NCBI GenBank assembly: GCA_027335545.1
Contig: DAHWHV010000297.1
Location: forward strand, 1 to 5,673
Direction of reading: 5' to 3'
DNA: 5,673 nucleotides
Source of the DNA: Clostridia bacterium
Lineage (GTDB): Bacteria; Bacillota_E; RBS10-35; JAJYVN01
The position numbers and the translations under genes are program-made. The notes under the pieces were generated by a model. It made no database searches. It saw nothing but the letters and a program-made list of their open reading frames with translations, and was not told the DNA's origin. Positions 4,379-5,673 of this stretch are shown one piece after another (the first letter of the stretch is position 1; every line of letters begins with the position of its first letter).

Positions 4379-5673
4379 ATGGCGACCCGGCCCGCGAATG
4401 GCCCGGGCGTGGATGTGTTCACCGAGTTGCTCGTCTTCACCGTGCGCACGGCCTCCGCCTACCTGCTCGGCGCGGGTCAGGCCCTGCTCGCCCGCCGCGT
4501 GGTCGAGTGGGGCCTGCGTCAGGCCCCCGGCAGCGCCCAGCTCTGGGCCCTGCGGGGCCGCATCCTCCTCCGGGTAGCGGCGGCCCGTCCCGGCGGCCGG
4601 GGCCTGGGCGGCGTGCTGGCCACGCTGGAGGAGGCGCGGACGGCATACGCCCGCGCGGAGGAACTGGACCCCGGAGACCCCGAACTCTGGCGCGAGCATG
4701 CCCTGGTCCTGCAGAACCTCGCCTGGGCACTGGCCGCCCAGCAAGGCGCGCGGCCGCGCCCCGACCTGCTGGAGGCGGCCGCCGCCCAATACGGCCGGGT
4801 CCTGGCGGCGCAACCCCGGCGGGCGGAGGTCCTCCACGAACGGGCCATGACCCACGTGGGCATGCGCGCGGCCTTGGAGGACAAGGAAGCCCAGCCGTGG
4901 CTCGAGGCGGCGCTCGCCGACCTGGACCGCTCGCTGGAGTTGCGGCCGCACGCCCCGGAGGCCTGCCTGCACCGCGCCGAGGTGCGCGGTGACCTGGCGA
5001 CCATCGCCCACCGCGCGGGCACCCCTTCGGTAGAGGTCCCCCTCCGGCAGGAGGCGCTGGCCGATTGCGCTCGCGCCCTGCGCCTCCGCCCCGCCTGGCC
5101 CCCGCCGCTGCTGCGCCAGGCCATGGAGGCAACGGCCCTGGCCCGGCTCGGCGACAACCCCGCGGTGCACGCCGACCTCGCCATCGCCGGCGCCACGGCG
5201 GTCCTGCAGGCACAGCCCCGCAACCTGGCGGCCCTGGTGGCGCGCGCCGACGCCCGGGTCGTCGCCGCCTGCCGCCTGGCTCAGCAGGGTGACGCGCGCG
5301 GCGCGCTGGTGTGGCGCCAGGCACTGGCAGACCTGGACTCGGCGATCGACACGGCGGGCTGGCGCGGGCGCGAGGACGTGCTCGCGCTTCGCGGTGAGGC
5401 GCGCGGCGAGTGGGCCGAAGCGCTCGAGCGCGCTGGCGACGTGTCCGGGGCCCTCCAGGCCTGGGGGGAGGCCCTGGCGGATCTGGAGCGGGCGGTCGAT
5501 GACGACCCGGCCAGCGCGCGCCGCTTGCTGGGGCGCGCCCGGGCCCTGGGCGGGCTGGCCCGCCTCCAGGACGGCGAAGCGACCGCCCAGGCCAGGCGCC
5601 TGCGCGCCGTGGAGGACTGCTCGCAGGTCCTGGCGGCCCGGCCCGACCACCCGGCGGCCTTGCTGGCGCGCGC
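4379..5673 (+). CDS. TPR-like helical repeat protein, 3' end cut by window edge
   Basis: Translation from the ATG at 4379 stays open for 431 codons to the window edge. The sequence is almost wholly helical repeat: helix pairs ending in a Pro turn at about residues 50, 98, 146, 190, 238, 280, 377 and 422, with a Gly/Trp turn near 327. The motif ALAD-x-x-x-(S/A) recurs at 178, 226, 315 and 365, and units such as ALADLDRSLELRPHAPEACL are TPR-like. The spacing of 42-50 residues is longer than the classic 34. TPR proteins are scaffolds for protein-protein contacts; no enzyme domain is visible in this part. No signal peptide is seen. The ribosome site is weak (AGGG adjoining the ATG), so translation may be coupled to the lipoprotein, whose stop is 17 nt upstream. 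An in-frame GTG at 4409 is an alternative start. Confidence 0.8.
   Translation, partial: MATRPANGPGVDVFTELLVFTVRTASAYLLGAGQALLARRVVEWGLRQAPGSAQLWALRGRILLRVAAARPGGRGLGGVLATLEEARTAYARAEELDPGDPELWREHALVLQNLAWALAAQQGARPRPDLLEAAAAQYGRVLAAQPRRAEVLHERAMTHVGMRAALEDKEAQPWLEAALADLDRSLELRPHAPEACLHRAEVRGDLATIAHRAGTPSVEVPLRQEALADCARALRLRPAWPPPLLRQAMEATALARLGDNPAVHADLAIAGATAVLQAQPRNLAALVARADARVVAACRLAQQGDARGALVWRQALADLDSAIDTAGWRGREDVLALRGEARGEWAEALERAGDVSGALQAWGEALADLERAVDDDPASARRLLGRARALGGLARLQDGEATAQARRLRAVEDCSQVLAARPDHPAALLAR

Noticed and set aside
3938..5650. A 570-codon open frame on the minus strand opposite the lipoprotein and TPR-like genes
   Set aside because: The plus strand shows a lipobox and regular helical repeats, while the minus product is low-complexity with no recognisable domain.

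Overview
The window is very GC-rich (by eye well above 70%), from a free-living bacterium. Almost every frame stays open for hundreds of bases, so ORF length means little here. I accepted genes on protein motifs, codon bias and start-site signals. The taxon cannot be fixed from the sequence. Gfo/Idh/MocA oxidoreductases, PIN-domain toxin-antitoxin pairs and long TPR-like proteins together would fit a planctomycete, armatimonadete, chloroflexote or similar high-GC lineage; that is inference only.

Six protein genes are supported. From left to right: (1) a small DUF202-type membrane protein on the minus strand, cut off by the left edge (1-271); (2) a Gfo/Idh/MocA NAD(P)-dependent oxidoreductase on the plus strand (883-1857); (3) and (4) a minus-strand toxin-antitoxin operon with a ribbon-helix-helix antitoxin (2517-2879) and a VapC-like PIN toxin (2119-2517), whose stop and start codons overlap as TGATG; (5) a plus-strand lipoprotein of unknown function (3621-4361); (6) a TPR-like repeat protein beginning 17 nt after the lipoprotein stop and running off the right edge (4379-5673). 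Genes 1 and 6 have no stop codon inside the window.

Three long non-coding stretches separate these units: 272-882 (divergent), 1858-2118 (convergent) and 2880-3620 (divergent). None holds a recognisable tRNA, rRNA, CRISPR or insertion sequence. They do contain clear inverted and direct repeats: a 24-bp perfect palindrome at 679-702, a 12-bp-arm hairpin just after the oxidoreductase stop at 1871-1912, a 17-bp direct repeat pair upstream of the antitoxin, and a cluster of stem-loops just before the lipoprotein start.

The genes do not form one pathway. The oxidoreductase stands alone. The toxin-antitoxin pair is a self-contained accessory module. The lipoprotein and TPR-like protein are probably co-transcribed and may act together at the cell envelope. 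The points most worth checking are the toxin's substituted second acidic residue, the antitoxin's long low-complexity tail with an in-frame 18-nt tandem repeat, the uncertain lipoprotein start next to an orphan perfect Shine-Dalgarno sequence, and the unusually long repeat period of the TPR-like protein. I found no strong evidence for a wholly new system.
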